A DNA stretch of 64,000 nucleotides from Nocardia harenae NBRC 108248 (lineage in GTDB: Bacteria; Actinomycetota; Actinomycetes; Mycobacteriales; Mycobacteriaceae), in NCBI RefSeq assembly GCF_001612885.1, contig NZ_BDBH01000002.1:248016-312015 (forward strand), read 5' to 3'. The notes beneath the pieces are model-generated. The model was given only the letters and a program-made list of their open reading frames with translations. It had not been told where the DNA came from and searched no databases. A program made the translations under genes and the position numbers. Positions 41,880 through 50,782 of the stretch are shown in pieces. The stretch's first letter is position 1. Each line of letters starts with the position of its first letter.

Positions 41880-42655
41880 TCAATGCCGTTGGCAACCCGC
41901 AGACCATCCTGCTGCTCGGCGGGACCTCCGAGATCGGGCTCGCGATCTGCGCGGAGTACCTGAAGAAGGGGCAGGCGCGGATCGTGCTGGCCGCGCTGCC
42001 GAACGACCCGCTGCGCGATTCCGCGGTGGCCCAGCTGAAGTCCGCGGGCGCGAGCCGGGTCGACGTGGTCGACTTCGACGCGCTCGACACCGACAGCCAC
42101 CCCAAGGTGATCGACGCGGCCTGGGACGGCGGCGACGTGGATGTGGCGATCGTGGCGTTCGGGCTGCTCGGCAATGCCGAGGAGCTGTGGCAGAACCAGC
42201 GCAAGGCGGTGCAGATCGCCGGCATCAACTACACCGCCGCGGTCTCGGTCGGCGTGCTGCTCGGCGAGAAGATGAAGGCGCAGGGGTTCGGGCGGATCAT
42301 CGCCATGTCCTCGGCCGCCGGTGAGCGGGTGCGCCGCTCGAACTTCGTCTACGGCTCCACCAAGGCCGGGCTGGACGGCTTCTACCTCGGCCTCGGCGAG
42401 GCGCTGCGGCCGTACGGGCCGCGCGTGCTCGTGATCCGGCCCGGGCAGGTGCGCACCACGACCACGGTCAACCACTGGGCGGAGACCGGGGCCAAGGAGG
42501 CGCCGTTCACCGTGGACAAGGAGGAGGTGGCCGTGCTCGCGGTGGCCGCCTCGGAGAAGGGCAAGGAGCTCATCTGGGCGCCGGGCACCTTCCGCTACGT
42601 GATGTCGGTGCTGCGGCACATCCCGCGGCCGATCTTCCGCAAGCTGCCCATCTAG
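41876..42655 (+). CDS. dprE2: DprE2, decaprenyl-phosphoryl-2-keto-erythropentose reductase
   Basis: The 259-aa SDR completes the ribose-to-arabinose epimerisation with NADH. It shows [46 protein letters not shown] (catalytic Ser, Tyr, Lys; landmark at 150-172) and [15 protein letters not shown] sequence after it. GTG 41876 overlaps the dprE1 stop by GTGA, so the two subunits are co-translated. A stable hairpin begins at the stop codon. Confidence 0.95.
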   Translation: MINAVGNPQTILLLGGTSEIGLAICAEYLKKGQARIVLAALPNDPLRDSAVAQLKSAGASRVDVVDFDALDTDSHPKVIDAAWDGGDVDVAIVAFGLLGNAEELWQNQRKAVQIAGINYTAAVSVGVLLGEKMKAQGFGRIIAMSSAAGERVRRSNFVYGSTKAGLDGFYLGLGEALRPYGPRVLVIRPGQVRTTTTVNHWAETGAKEAPFTVDKEEVAVLAVAASEKGKELIWAPGTFRYVMSVLRHIPRPIFRKLPI

Positions 42656-42685
42656 TTCCGCTTCCCGGTTCGCCGGGGGCGGAAC
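42655..42685 (+). terminator. Hairpin with UUCG loop after dprE2
   Basis: GTTCCGC/GCGGAAC and CCCGG/CCGGG stack around TTCG, interrupted by TT and a bulged G. It starts at the last base of the dprE2 stop codon. It may end most dprE1-dprE2 transcripts and lower transcription of aftA. Confidence 0.5.
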
Positions 42686-42792
42686 CCGGCGCGCAGCTCC
42701 GGCCAGGGGCGCCGGCCGGAGCACCACTGCCGCGTCGCCCGTCCGCGCCGGTGCGGCGTCGCCGTACTGTCTCGCCGAACGGAGCCGCACCG

Positions 42793-44982
42793 TTGACCAG
42801 CCGCCCCAGCCCCCTGGCGATCCTGTCCCGCCGCGCCACGGCCGGTGCGGGCGTGGCGCTGCTCGCGGCGGTGGTGGCCGCCGCCGTGGCCGCGGCGCTG
42901 CTCGTGGCGTTCTCGCTGGTCGAATGGCCTGCCTTCAATTCGTCCAATGTGACGCGGGCGCTCACCACGGTGGGGCAGGTCGGGGCGGCGGTGCTGCTCG
43001 TGGCCGCGATCGTACTGCTGCGGCGGCGTCGGCTGCCGTGGGTGGCGCGGGTGCTCTCCTGGGCGGGGATCTCGACCTTCGTCACGGTCACGCTGGGGAT
43101 GCCGCTGGCCGCCACCAAGCTGTACCTCTTCGGGATCTCGGTGGACCAGGAGTTTCGCACCGAGTACCTGACCCGGCTCACCGACAGCGCCGCGCTGCGC
43201 GACATGACCTATGCCGACCTGCCGCCGTTCTACCCGGCGGGGTGGTTCTGGCTGGGCGGGCGGGTCGCGAACCTGCTCGGGATGGACGGGTGGGAGGTGT
43301 TCAAGCCGTACGCCATCGTGGCGCTCGCGGTGGCGTCGGTGCTCGCGCTGGTGCTGTGGAGTGAGCTGATCCGGGCGGACTGGGCGGTGGCGGTGACGGC
43401 GGCGACGGTCGCGCTCACGCTCGCGTATGCCGCGCCGGAGGCCTACAGTGCCGTGCTCGTCGTGCTCATCGCGCCCGCGCTGGTGCTGGCGTGGGGTGCG
43501 TTGCACCGGCCGGGGCCGAGGGGTTCGTCCGCCGGCGGGTGGGGTGCGGTGCTCGGCACCGGGTTGTTCCTGGGGCTGTGCGCGACGTTCTACACGCTGT
43601 ACGCCGCGCTGGCGGCCTTCGCGGTCGCGCTCATGGGGGCGATCGCGGCGTGGCTCGCGGTGCGGGCGCGTCGGGTGGGGCGCAAGGGGTTGCGCGCCCG
43701 GAGCGCCGTAGCGCGCAGCGCCGCCGACGGACGGCCGGTGCCCGCTGGAACCTCGGAGGCCGCGACGCAGGCCGACGCCTCGGGGGGCGCGGAGCCCGCC
43801 GAAGTCTCAAGGGCCGAGGAGCCCGCCGACATCCCGGGGGCCTTCAAACCCGCCGCCTCGAGGGCCGTGAAGCCGGCCGACATGCCGGGGGGCGCGGAGC
43901 CCGCCGACATCCCGGGGGCCGGGGCGCGCGGGCTTCCCGCGGGAGGCGCGTGGCGGGCGGCGGTGCCGCCGCTCGCCCGCCTCGCGGTGATCGCCGGGAT
44001 CTCCGCGCTGGTGGCGCTGCTGGTCTGGACCCCCTACCTGCTGGAGGCCGCGACCGGGAAGGTCGCGCTCGGCGGCGGCGCCTTCCACTACCTCCCGGAG
44101 TCCGGCGCCGAACTCCCGCTGCCGATGGCCGAGTTCTCGCTGCGCGGCGCGCTCTGCCTGCTCGGCCTGGTCTGGCTGGTGCTCCGGATCGGCTCGTCGC
44201 GGCGGGCGCAGGCGCTCGGGATCGGCGTCGCCGCCGTGTACCTGTGGACCCTGCTCTCCATGCTGGCGACCGCGGCGGGCACCACCCTGCTCTCCTTCCG
44301 GCTGGAGCCGATCCTGCTCGTGCTGCTCGCGGCGGCGGGTGCCTTCGGGTTCGTGGAGGGGGCGCGCGCGATCTACCAGGCGCTGAACGAGCCGGAGCGG
44401 TTCCGGGCGGTCGCCGTGGCGGTGGCGCTGGCGGGCGCGCTCGCCTTCGCGCAGCAGATTCCGCACGTGCTCGCCGCCGAGATCACCACCGCGTACACCG
44501 ACACCGACGGCGACGGCAACCGCGCCGACAAGCGCAACCCCTCGGCGGTCTCGTACTACCGGCAGATCGACGAGACGCTGCGCGCGCAGACCGGCCGCGC
44601 GCCCGCCGACACCGTGCTGCTCACCGCCGACACCAGCTTCCTCGCCTACTACCCGTACTTCGGCTTCCAGGGGCTGACCTCGCACTACGCCAATCCGCTC
44701 GCCGATTTCGCCGGCCGCGCCGCCACCATCGAGGGCTGGAGCGAGCTGGAGACCCCGGCCGAGCTGCTCGCCGCGCTGGACGCCGCGCCCTGGCGCGCGC
44801 CGGACGCCTTCCTCTTCCGGCGCGGCGGCGACGGCTACACCCTGCGGCTGGCCGCCGACGTCTACCCGAACGACCCGAACGTGCGCCGCTACACGGTGAG
44901 CTTTCCCACCGCGCTCTTCGCCGATCCGGCCTTCACGGTGACCGATATCGGGCCGTTCACGCTGGTCACCGTCGCGCGCTGA
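42793..44982 (+). CDS. aftA: AftA, galactan arabinosyltransferase I
   Basis: This GT-C membrane enzyme adds the first arabinofuranose to galactan. The family opening EWPAFNSSNVTRALTTVGQ follows helix 1, and the YADLPPFYPAGWFW loop carries the catalytic acid region. About eleven helices precede a periplasmic C-terminal domain (LLTADTSFLAYYPYFGFQGLT). At 729 aa it is about 85 longer than the mycobacterial protein. The excess is a Pro/Ala/Glu-rich repeat insert at about residues 306-384. TTG 42793 with GGAG eight bases upstream is preferred; GTG 42751 is the alternative. Confidence 0.93.
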   Translation: MTSRPSPLAILSRRATAGAGVALLAAVVAAAVAAALLVAFSLVEWPAFNSSNVTRALTTVGQVGAAVLLVAAIVLLRRRRLPWVARVLSWAGISTFVTVTLGMPLAATKLYLFGISVDQEFRTEYLTRLTDSAALRDMTYADLPPFYPAGWFWLGGRVANLLGMDGWEVFKPYAIVALAVASVLALVLWSELIRADWAVAVTAATVALTLAYAAPEAYSAVLVVLIAPALVLAWGALHRPGPRGSSAGGWGAVLGTGLFLGLCATFYTLYAALAAFAVALMGAIAAWLAVRARRVGRKGLRARSAVARSAADGRPVPAGTSEAATQADASGGAEPAEVSRAEEPADIPGAFKPAASRAVKPADMPGGAEPADIPGAGARGLPAGGAWRAAVPPLARLAVIAGISALVALLVWTPYLLEAATGKVALGGGAFHYLPESGAELPLPMAEFSLRGALCLLGLVWLVLRIGSSRRAQALGIGVAAVYLWTLLSMLATAAGTTLLSFRLEPILLVLLAAAGAFGFVEGARAIYQALNEPERFRAVAVAVALAGALAFAQQIPHVLAAEITTAYTDTDGDGNRADKRNPSAVSYYRQIDETLRAQTGRAPADTVLLTADTSFLAYYPYFGFQGLTSHYANPLADFAGRAATIEGWSELETPAELLAALDAAPWRAPDAFLFRRGGDGYTLRLAADVYPNDPNVRRYTVSFPTALFADPAFTVTDIGPFTLVTVAR
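43740..43930 (+). repeat. Imperfect in-frame repeats inside aftA
   Basis: Short units reading A-E/K-P-A-D-I/M-P-G-A/G recur four to five times, with matching DNA such as GAGCCCGCCGACATCCC. They form the insert that distinguishes this AftA from shorter relatives, and probably arose by slippage. Confidence 0.7.
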
Positions 44983-45055
44983 GGCGCCGCCCGGCTCCGG
45001 GCGACTGCGTGCCCGCGGCGGGAGCCGGTACGGTGGGCGGCCGTAACCGGCGAGT

Positions 45056-46921
45056 GTGGGGAGTGGTTTCCGAGTGCGACAGGGGCGAGACGTCGCGGCC
45101 GATGTGCCACACACCGGCTCGGCCGCGCCCGAGCGCGGTCGTCCCGGCTCCCGCAGGCGGCGGGCCTGGCGCTTCAGGCGCGCACACCGCACCGATCTCG
45201 CGGTCGCCGCCGGGTATCTGGCGCTCGCCTGCACCGTGCTCTCCGGGCAGTGGCGTGACACCGGCAACGGGTACCTGGTGAAGAGCGGCCAGGACCAGAC
45301 CATGTGGGAGTGGTTCTTCGCCGTCACCGCGCACTCGGTGGCGCACCTGGAGAATCCGCTCGGCACCGACCTGCAGAACTACCCGGCCGGGGTGAACCTC
45401 ATGGCCAATACCGCGATGTTCGGCGTCGGGGTGCCGCTCACACCGGTCACGCTGCTGTTCGGGCCGACGGTCACCTTCGTGCTCGTCCTCACTGCCGGGC
45501 TCGCCGGTACCGCGTACGCCTGGTACCGGCTCTTCGCCGCCGAGCTCACCGATTCCAGGGGCGCCGCGATTCTCGGCGGGCTGTGCTGCGGCTTCGCGCC
45601 CGCCATGATCTCGCACGCCAATGCGCACCCGAACTTCGTGGTGCTGCCGCTGCTCCCGGTGCTCGCGGGGCTGCTCGTCCGGCTCGGGCGCGGGCGGGCG
45701 CGCGGTGTGCGGTGGAAGGCCGCCGGTGCGCTCGGGCTGCTGGTCGCCGCGCAGATCGCGCTCGGCGAGGAGCCGCTGCTCATTTTCGCGCTTGCCTTCG
45801 GGCTCTTCGGGGTGGTGTACCACCTGCACGACCCGCGGCGCGGGCTGCGGGCGCTGCGGGCGCTCACCCCGACCGTCCTCGCCGCGGCCGTGCTCACGCT
45901 GCTGCTCTGTGCGGTGCCGCTGTGGTGGCAGTTCTTCGGGCCGCAGAGCTACCGCTCCATCGATCACGGGCCGATGGGCAATGACCTGAAGGCGCTCACC
46001 CAGTTCCCCTCCGAGTCGCTGGGCGGGGTGCTCTCGCCGGGGCAGAATGTCGCGATCAACCCGACCGAGCAGAATGCCTACTTCGGCTGGCCGCTGCTGC
46101 TCTTCACCGCGGTGGCCGCGGCGCTGCTGTGGCGGGAGCGGGTGGTGCGCGCCGCCCTCGCGGTGATCGTGGTGTTCGGGGTGCTCTCGCTGGGGTCGGA
46201 GGTGATGCTCGGCAAGCAGCCGACCGGCATCACCGGGCCGTGGCGCTGGGCCGAGGAGGTGCCGCTGCTCGGCACCGTGCTGGAGAGCCGGGTCACCATC
46301 GCCGCGGTGCCTGCAATCGCGGTGATCCTGGTGCTCGCCTGCACCAGGATGGGGGCCCGCGCGCGGGCGGACGGCACCGACCCGCGGCCCGCCTTCTTCC
46401 TGCTCGGGCTGGTCGCGGCGCTGCTGCCGCTGCTGCCGACGGTGCTGCCGGTGGTGCACCGGGAGCCGACGCCGCGGATCTTCGCCGAGCACCTCATCGA
46501 CCCGTACCTGCGTGGCGGCTCGGTGGTGGTGCTCCCGCCGCCACGCCCTGCGGATGCGAGGGCGCTGCGCTGGCAGGCCGACGCGGGGTTCGAATTCCCG
46601 CTGGCGGACGGCTATTTCGTCGGGCCGACCGGCGCCGATCGCAAGGGCAGCTACGGCCCGCAGCCGCGGCCGACGGCGGCGCTGCTGGTCGAGGCGCAGC
46701 GGACCGGGCGGCTGCCCGCGGTCGATGCGGCGACACGCGAGCGGGCGCTGGCGGATCTGCGGTACTGGCGCGCCGACGTTCTGGTGCTGCCGGTGGGGGG
46801 TGCCGGTACCGATGTCCTGCGCGGCACCACCGCGCTGCTCGTCGGCGCGGAGCCGGTGCGGGTGGCCGATGCGTGGGTCTGGGACGTGCGCGCGCTCGGT
46901 GCCGCCGCGGCCGGTCTATAG
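45056..46921 (+). CDS. Polytopic GT-C-like membrane protein between aftA and embC
   Basis: The 621-aa protein has about eleven helices followed by a soluble C-terminal domain (YLRGGSVVVLPPPRPAD, FEFPLADGYFVGP). The first large loop (GQDQTMWEWFFAVTAHSV, then LQNYPAGVNLM) holds acids where GT-C enzymes have catalytic Asp or Glu. Position inside the arabinan operon suggests arabinosyl- or mannosyl-transfer to the wall polymer. M. tuberculosis has no gene between aftA and embC, so the role is open. GTG 45056 or 45074 may be the start. Confidence 0.78.
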   Translation: MGSGFRVRQGRDVAADVPHTGSAAPERGRPGSRRRRAWRFRRAHRTDLAVAAGYLALACTVLSGQWRDTGNGYLVKSGQDQTMWEWFFAVTAHSVAHLENPLGTDLQNYPAGVNLMANTAMFGVGVPLTPVTLLFGPTVTFVLVLTAGLAGTAYAWYRLFAAELTDSRGAAILGGLCCGFAPAMISHANAHPNFVVLPLLPVLAGLLVRLGRGRARGVRWKAAGALGLLVAAQIALGEEPLLIFALAFGLFGVVYHLHDPRRGLRALRALTPTVLAAAVLTLLLCAVPLWWQFFGPQSYRSIDHGPMGNDLKALTQFPSESLGGVLSPGQNVAINPTEQNAYFGWPLLLFTAVAAALLWRERVVRAALAVIVVFGVLSLGSEVMLGKQPTGITGPWRWAEEVPLLGTVLESRVTIAAVPAIAVILVLACTRMGARARADGTDPRPAFFLLGLVAALLPLLPTVLPVVHREPTPRIFAEHLIDPYLRGGSVVVLPPPRPADARALRWQADAGFEFPLADGYFVGPTGADRKGSYGPQPRPTAALLVEAQRTGRLPAVDAATRERALADLRYWRADVLVLPVGGAGTDVLRGTTALLVGAEPVRVADAWVWDVRALGAAAAGL

Positions 46922-46932
46922 CATCAACGACC

Positions 46933-49900
46933 GTGCGACCGGACCGACCCACCGCTGCGTTCACCCGTTACCGCCTGATCGCCCTCGTCTCCGGGCTGCT
47001 CGGGTTCGTCCTCGCCCTGCTCACACCGCTGCTGCCGGTGCGCCAGGACGCGACGGCGCTGGACTGGCCGCAGGCCGGGACGGCCTCGGTGGAGGCGCCG
47101 CTCGTCTCCTACGTCCCGCTCCGGCTGGACGCCACACTGCCGTGCGCGCTGCTCGGCGCGGTGCCGGAGGTCGATCGCACCCCCGCCGCGGGCGGGGTGG
47201 GGGAAGCCGTCCCGGCCGCGTCCAACGGTTCCGAGGCGACCGGCGGCGGCGCCACGCGCGAGCAGGGCACACCGGGCGACAGCGGCGCGGGCGACAGTGC
47301 CACCACGACCTCCGCGCCGGGGCGGGGCACGACGCTGCTCTCCACGATTCCGCCAGAGTCGCCGGACGCGAGCGCAAAGGGGCTCACCGTCACCGTCCGC
47401 GACGGCACCCTCGCCGTGCTGCTGCGCGACGTCCCCATGCTCGCGGCCCCGGTGGCCGAGATCGGGAACTGCACCGCCATCACCCTGACGGCGGACGACC
47501 GGGCAGCCACCGTCGAGTTCACCGGCGCGACGCGCGCTGACGGGACCCCGTTCCGCAACACCGTCACCCGCGATATCCGCCCGCAGCTGGTCGGCGTCTT
47601 CACCGACCTGAGCGAACAGCAGCTCACCGGCGCCGCCCTGCGCGCCGACCTGGATTCGCGCTTCACCTCCAGCCCCTCCCCGCTCAAGCTGACGGTCATG
47701 GCGCTCGCCCTGCTCGCCACCCTGATCGCGCTGGTGGCGCTGCACTTCTTGGACACGGCCGACGGCCGCAGGGCGCGCCGCGTCCTCCCGGCGCACTGGT
47801 GGCGGTTCACCCTCGCCGACGCGGCGGTGCTCGGCACCCTGGCGCTCTGGCATGTGATCGGCGCCAATACCTCCGACGACGGCTACATCCTGAATATGGC
47901 CCGTGTCTCGGAGCGCTCCGGGTACCTGGCGAACTACTACCGCTGGTTCGGGGTGCCGGAGGCGCCGTTCGGCTGGTCCTACGAGGTGCTGGCGTGGATG
48001 GCGAAGATCTCCACCTCGAGCCCGTGGATGCGGCTGCCCGCGCTACTGGCCGGGATCGTGTGCTGGCTGGTGATCAGCCGCGAGGTGCTGCCCCGGCTCG
48101 GGGCGCGGGTGCGGCGCAACCGCATCGCGCTCTGGACCGCCGGGCTGGTCTTCCTCGCCTTCTGGCTGCCCTACGACAACGGCCTGCGCCCGGAGCCGCT
48201 GATCGCCGCGGGCGCGCTGCTCACCTGGTGCTCGATCGAGCGCGCCATCGCCACCGGGAGGCTGCTCCCGGCCGCGCTCGGCGTGCTGATCGCCGCCTTC
48301 TCGCTGGCCGCCGGGCCGACCGGGCTCATCTGCCTGGCCGCGCTGCTCGCCGGTTCGCGCCCCACGCTGGTGGTGCTGGTGCGCAGGGTGCGCGGCTCGA
48401 ACCCGACCGGCCGGGCAGGCGCCGCGCTGCGCTACCTGGCCTACGGCGCGCCGATCCTGGCCGCGGGCACCGCGGTGCTGGTGGTGGTCTTCGCCGACCA
48501 GACGCTGGCGACGGTGCGCGAGGCCACCCGGGTGCGCACCGAGGTCGGGCCCAATGTGGCCTGGTTCGACGAGCGCACCCGCTGGGACTCGCTGCTCATG
48601 CTGGCACCCGACGGCTCGCTCGCGCGCCGCTTCGGCGTCCTGCTCATGCTGCTCTGCCTGCTGGTCTGCGTGCTGCAGGTGCTGCGCAAGAACGGTATTC
48701 CCGGCACCTCGCGCGGACCGTCGGTGCGGATTCTCGGCATCGTCTTCGGCTCGCTGCTGCTCATGATGTTCACCCCGACCAAGTGGACGCACCACTTCGG
48801 CGTCTACGCCGGGCTGGCCGCCTCGCTGGCCGCGCTCGCCGCCGTCGCGGTGGGCGCGCAGGGAATCAAACAGACCCGCAACCGCGCGCTCTTCGCGGCG
48901 GCGGTGCTCTTCGTGCTCGCCATCACCTTCACCGGCTCGAACGGCTGGTGGTACGTCTCCAGCTACGGGGTGCCGTGGTGGGACAAGGCGCCGCTGGTGG
49001 CGGGCAACGGGCTCTCCACGCTGTTCCTCGGGCTGGCCGGGGTGGCACTGCTGGTCGCGGCGTGGGCGCACTACCGCGCGCCGTTCCGCCCGAGCACCGC
49101 GCCGGGCCGCTTCGACCGGGCGGCCTCGGCGCCGCTCACCATCGCGGCGGCGCTGCTCGTGCTCTTCGAGGTGGCCTCGCTGCTCAAGGGCGCGGCCGGG
49201 CAGGCGCCCGCCTACAGCATCGCGCTCTCCAATGCCCGCGCGCTGGCCGGGCAGCCCTGCGCGCTCGCCGACGAGGTGCTGGTGGAGACCGATACCGCCG
49301 GGTCGGTGCTGCTCCCGATCACCGGCGCCCCCGCCGACGGGCTCGCCGCGACGAACACCGGCTTCACCCCGGACGGCGTCGCGGCCGATCTGACCGCCGA
49401 TGCCGAGGAGACCTCGAGCGGCGGCGCCAACTCGGTGGACGGCGGCGCCGAGAACAAGACCACCAACACCACCGGGGCAGGCACCGGCGGCGGCGTCTCC
49501 GCCGAGGCCGGGATCAATGGCAGCACGGTCGCGCTGCCCTTCGGCCTCGACCCCGCCCGCACCCCGGTGCTCGGCTCGTTCCAGGATGGCGTGCAGCAGC
49601 AGGCGTCGCTGACCACCGAGTGGTACGGCCTGAACCTGGGCGACAGCATGCGCCACGACCCCGCCTACCGGACGCTGGTGATCACCGCCGCGGGCCGGAT
49701 CCGCTCGGTCGACGCCGACGGCGTCGCCACCTACGGCTCCGATCTGAAGCTCGAGTACGGGGTGCGCGACGGCGAATCGGTGCGCGTGCTCGGCTCGGTG
49801 CTGCCGCTGGATATCGGGCCGTCGCCGTCCTGGCGGAACCTGCGGGTGCCGCTGGAGGAGATCCCGGCGGAGGCGAACGCGGTGCGGCTGGTCGCGGTGG

Positions 49901-50340
49901 ACAACGACATCACGCCGCGGCAGTGGCTCGCCGTCACTCCCCCGCGGCTGCCCCAGCTGGCCACGCTGAGCAGCGTGGTCGGCACGACCGATCCGGTGCT
50001 GCTGGACTGGCACGTGGGGCTGGCGTTCCCGTGCCAGCGGCCCTTCGACCACGCGCACGGGGTGGCCGAGGTGCCGCGCTGGCGCATCCTGCCGGACCGG
50101 GTCGGCTCGGACGCCTCCAATGCCTGGCAGGACGATATCGGCGGCGGCCCGCTCGGCTGGACCGGGCTGCTGCTGGACGCGCAGACCGTGCCGACCTACC
50201 TGGACGACGACTGGGGCCGGGATTGGGGCGCGCTGGAGCGCTTCACCCCGCTCGATCCGAGCGCGGCGCCGGCCGTGGTCTCGGTCACCGAGGTGACCCG
50301 CTCCGGGCTGGAGCTGGAGGCGCCGATCCGGGTGAAGTAG
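46933..50340 (+). CDS. embC: Arabinosyltransferase, EmbC-like
   Basis: The 1135-aa Emb protein polymerises arabinan from decaprenyl-P-arabinose. The N-terminal half has an extracytoplasmic jelly-roll and then about fifteen helices. NTSDDGYILNMARV contains the catalytic Asp pair and the Met equal to the ethambutol-resistance Met 306 of EmbB. TPTKWTHHFGVYAG and the C-terminal carbohydrate-binding domains (INGSTVALPFGLDPARTPVLG; WHVGLAFPCQRPFDH) follow. GPNVAWFDERTRW and DGSLARRFGV favour EmbC over EmbA or EmbB. About 45 extra Gly/Ala/Ser/Thr residues lie at 80-130. GTG 46933 is the start, 11 bp after the upstream stop. Confidence 0.92.
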   Translation: MRPDRPTAAFTRYRLIALVSGLLGFVLALLTPLLPVRQDATALDWPQAGTASVEAPLVSYVPLRLDATLPCALLGAVPEVDRTPAAGGVGEAVPAASNGSEATGGGATREQGTPGDSGAGDSATTTSAPGRGTTLLSTIPPESPDASAKGLTVTVRDGTLAVLLRDVPMLAAPVAEIGNCTAITLTADDRAATVEFTGATRADGTPFRNTVTRDIRPQLVGVFTDLSEQQLTGAALRADLDSRFTSSPSPLKLTVMALALLATLIALVALHFLDTADGRRARRVLPAHWWRFTLADAAVLGTLALWHVIGANTSDDGYILNMARVSERSGYLANYYRWFGVPEAPFGWSYEVLAWMAKISTSSPWMRLPALLAGIVCWLVISREVLPRLGARVRRNRIALWTAGLVFLAFWLPYDNGLRPEPLIAAGALLTWCSIERAIATGRLLPAALGVLIAAFSLAAGPTGLICLAALLAGSRPTLVVLVRRVRGSNPTGRAGAALRYLAYGAPILAAGTAVLVVVFADQTLATVREATRVRTEVGPNVAWFDERTRWDSLLMLAPDGSLARRFGVLLMLLCLLVCVLQVLRKNGIPGTSRGPSVRILGIVFGSLLLMMFTPTKWTHHFGVYAGLAASLAALAAVAVGAQGIKQTRNRALFAAAVLFVLAITFTGSNGWWYVSSYGVPWWDKAPLVAGNGLSTLFLGLAGVALLVAAWAHYRAPFRPSTAPGRFDRAASAPLTIAAALLVLFEVASLLKGAAGQAPAYSIALSNARALAGQPCALADEVLVETDTAGSVLLPITGAPADGLAATNTGFTPDGVAADLTADAEETSSGGANSVDGGAENKTTNTTGAGTGGGVSAEAGINGSTVALPFGLDPARTPVLGSFQDGVQQQASLTTEWYGLNLGDSMRHDPAYRTLVITAAGRIRSVDADGVATYGSDLKLEYGVRDGESVRVLGSVLPLDIGPSPSWRNLRVPLEEIPAEANAVRLVAVDNDITPRQWLAVTPPRLPQLATLSSVVGTTDPVLLDWHVGLAFPCQRPFDHAHGVAEVPRWRILPDRVGSDASNAWQDDIGGGPLGWTGLLLDAQTVPTYLDDDWGRDWGALERFTPLDPSAAPAVVSVTEVTRSGLELEAPIRVK

Positions 50341-50490
50341 CGGGGCAAAACCGTTGCCGGAGCGAACGTTCCACACAGGGTGCGAAGGCTCCGGCGACCT
50401 GACCGCTACCGTCCTGGCAGGTCGCCGGGGAGGGTTTCGCATCTTCGCAGCCGCCCGCCGGAATGCCCGGCGAACTTCCGAATGGATACG

Positions 50491-50496
50491 TACCCT
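50491..50496 (+). promoter_or_regulatory. Predicted -10 element, leaderless start for the 50504 gene
   Basis: TACCCT ends seven bases before ATG 50504, and no ribosome site is present. Confidence 0.4.
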
Positions 50497-50503
50497 GGCC
50501 GGT

Positions 50504-50665
50504 ATGACCACGGAATTCGATGACATGGAGCTGCGCGACCTCGTCGGATTGCTGAACGAGGAGGAGCAGCGGGAACTGCGCCCTGCCGTACTGCGGATGC
50601 TGTCCAAGCTTCCTCCCCAGGAGGTGCTCCGCAGGGAATTGGGGCGGCGGTTGACCAAGGTCTAG
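50504..50665 (+). CDS. 53-aa conserved-looking acidic/basic helical protein
   Basis: This small frame between the two emb genes encodes an amphipathic, mostly helical peptide. LRDLVGLLNEEEQRELRPAVLRMLSKLPP comprises the middle (given as two landmarks: LRDLVGLLNEEEQREL and LRMLSKLPP), and the protein ends RRELGRRLTKV. The promoter has the window's typical leaderless layout, and a long hairpin follows. I recognise no family. Codon use (strong third-position GC) is that of a real gene. Confidence 0.6.
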   Translation: MTTEFDDMELRDLVGLLNEEEQRELRPAVLRMLSKLPPQEVLRRELGRRLTKV

Positions 50666-50703
50666 AGACTGCACGCCCGGGTCGCCCGGGCGCACGGATG
50701 AAC

Positions 50704-50757
50704 CGACGAAGGCCGTCGGGGAGGCGCTGAACCAGCGTCGCCCGACGGCCTTCGTCG
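50704..50757. terminator. Long bidirectional hairpin between the convergent emb genes
   Basis: CGACGAAGGCCGTCGGG and CCCGACGGCCTTCGTCG are perfect 17-bp arms. The loop forms an inner stem, GCGCTG-AAC-CAGCGT. TTGTTGT-like sequence follows. It lies between the 53-aa gene and the embB stop. Confidence 0.8.
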
Positions 50758-50782
50758 TTGTCGGTACCTGCCCGCGGGCGGG

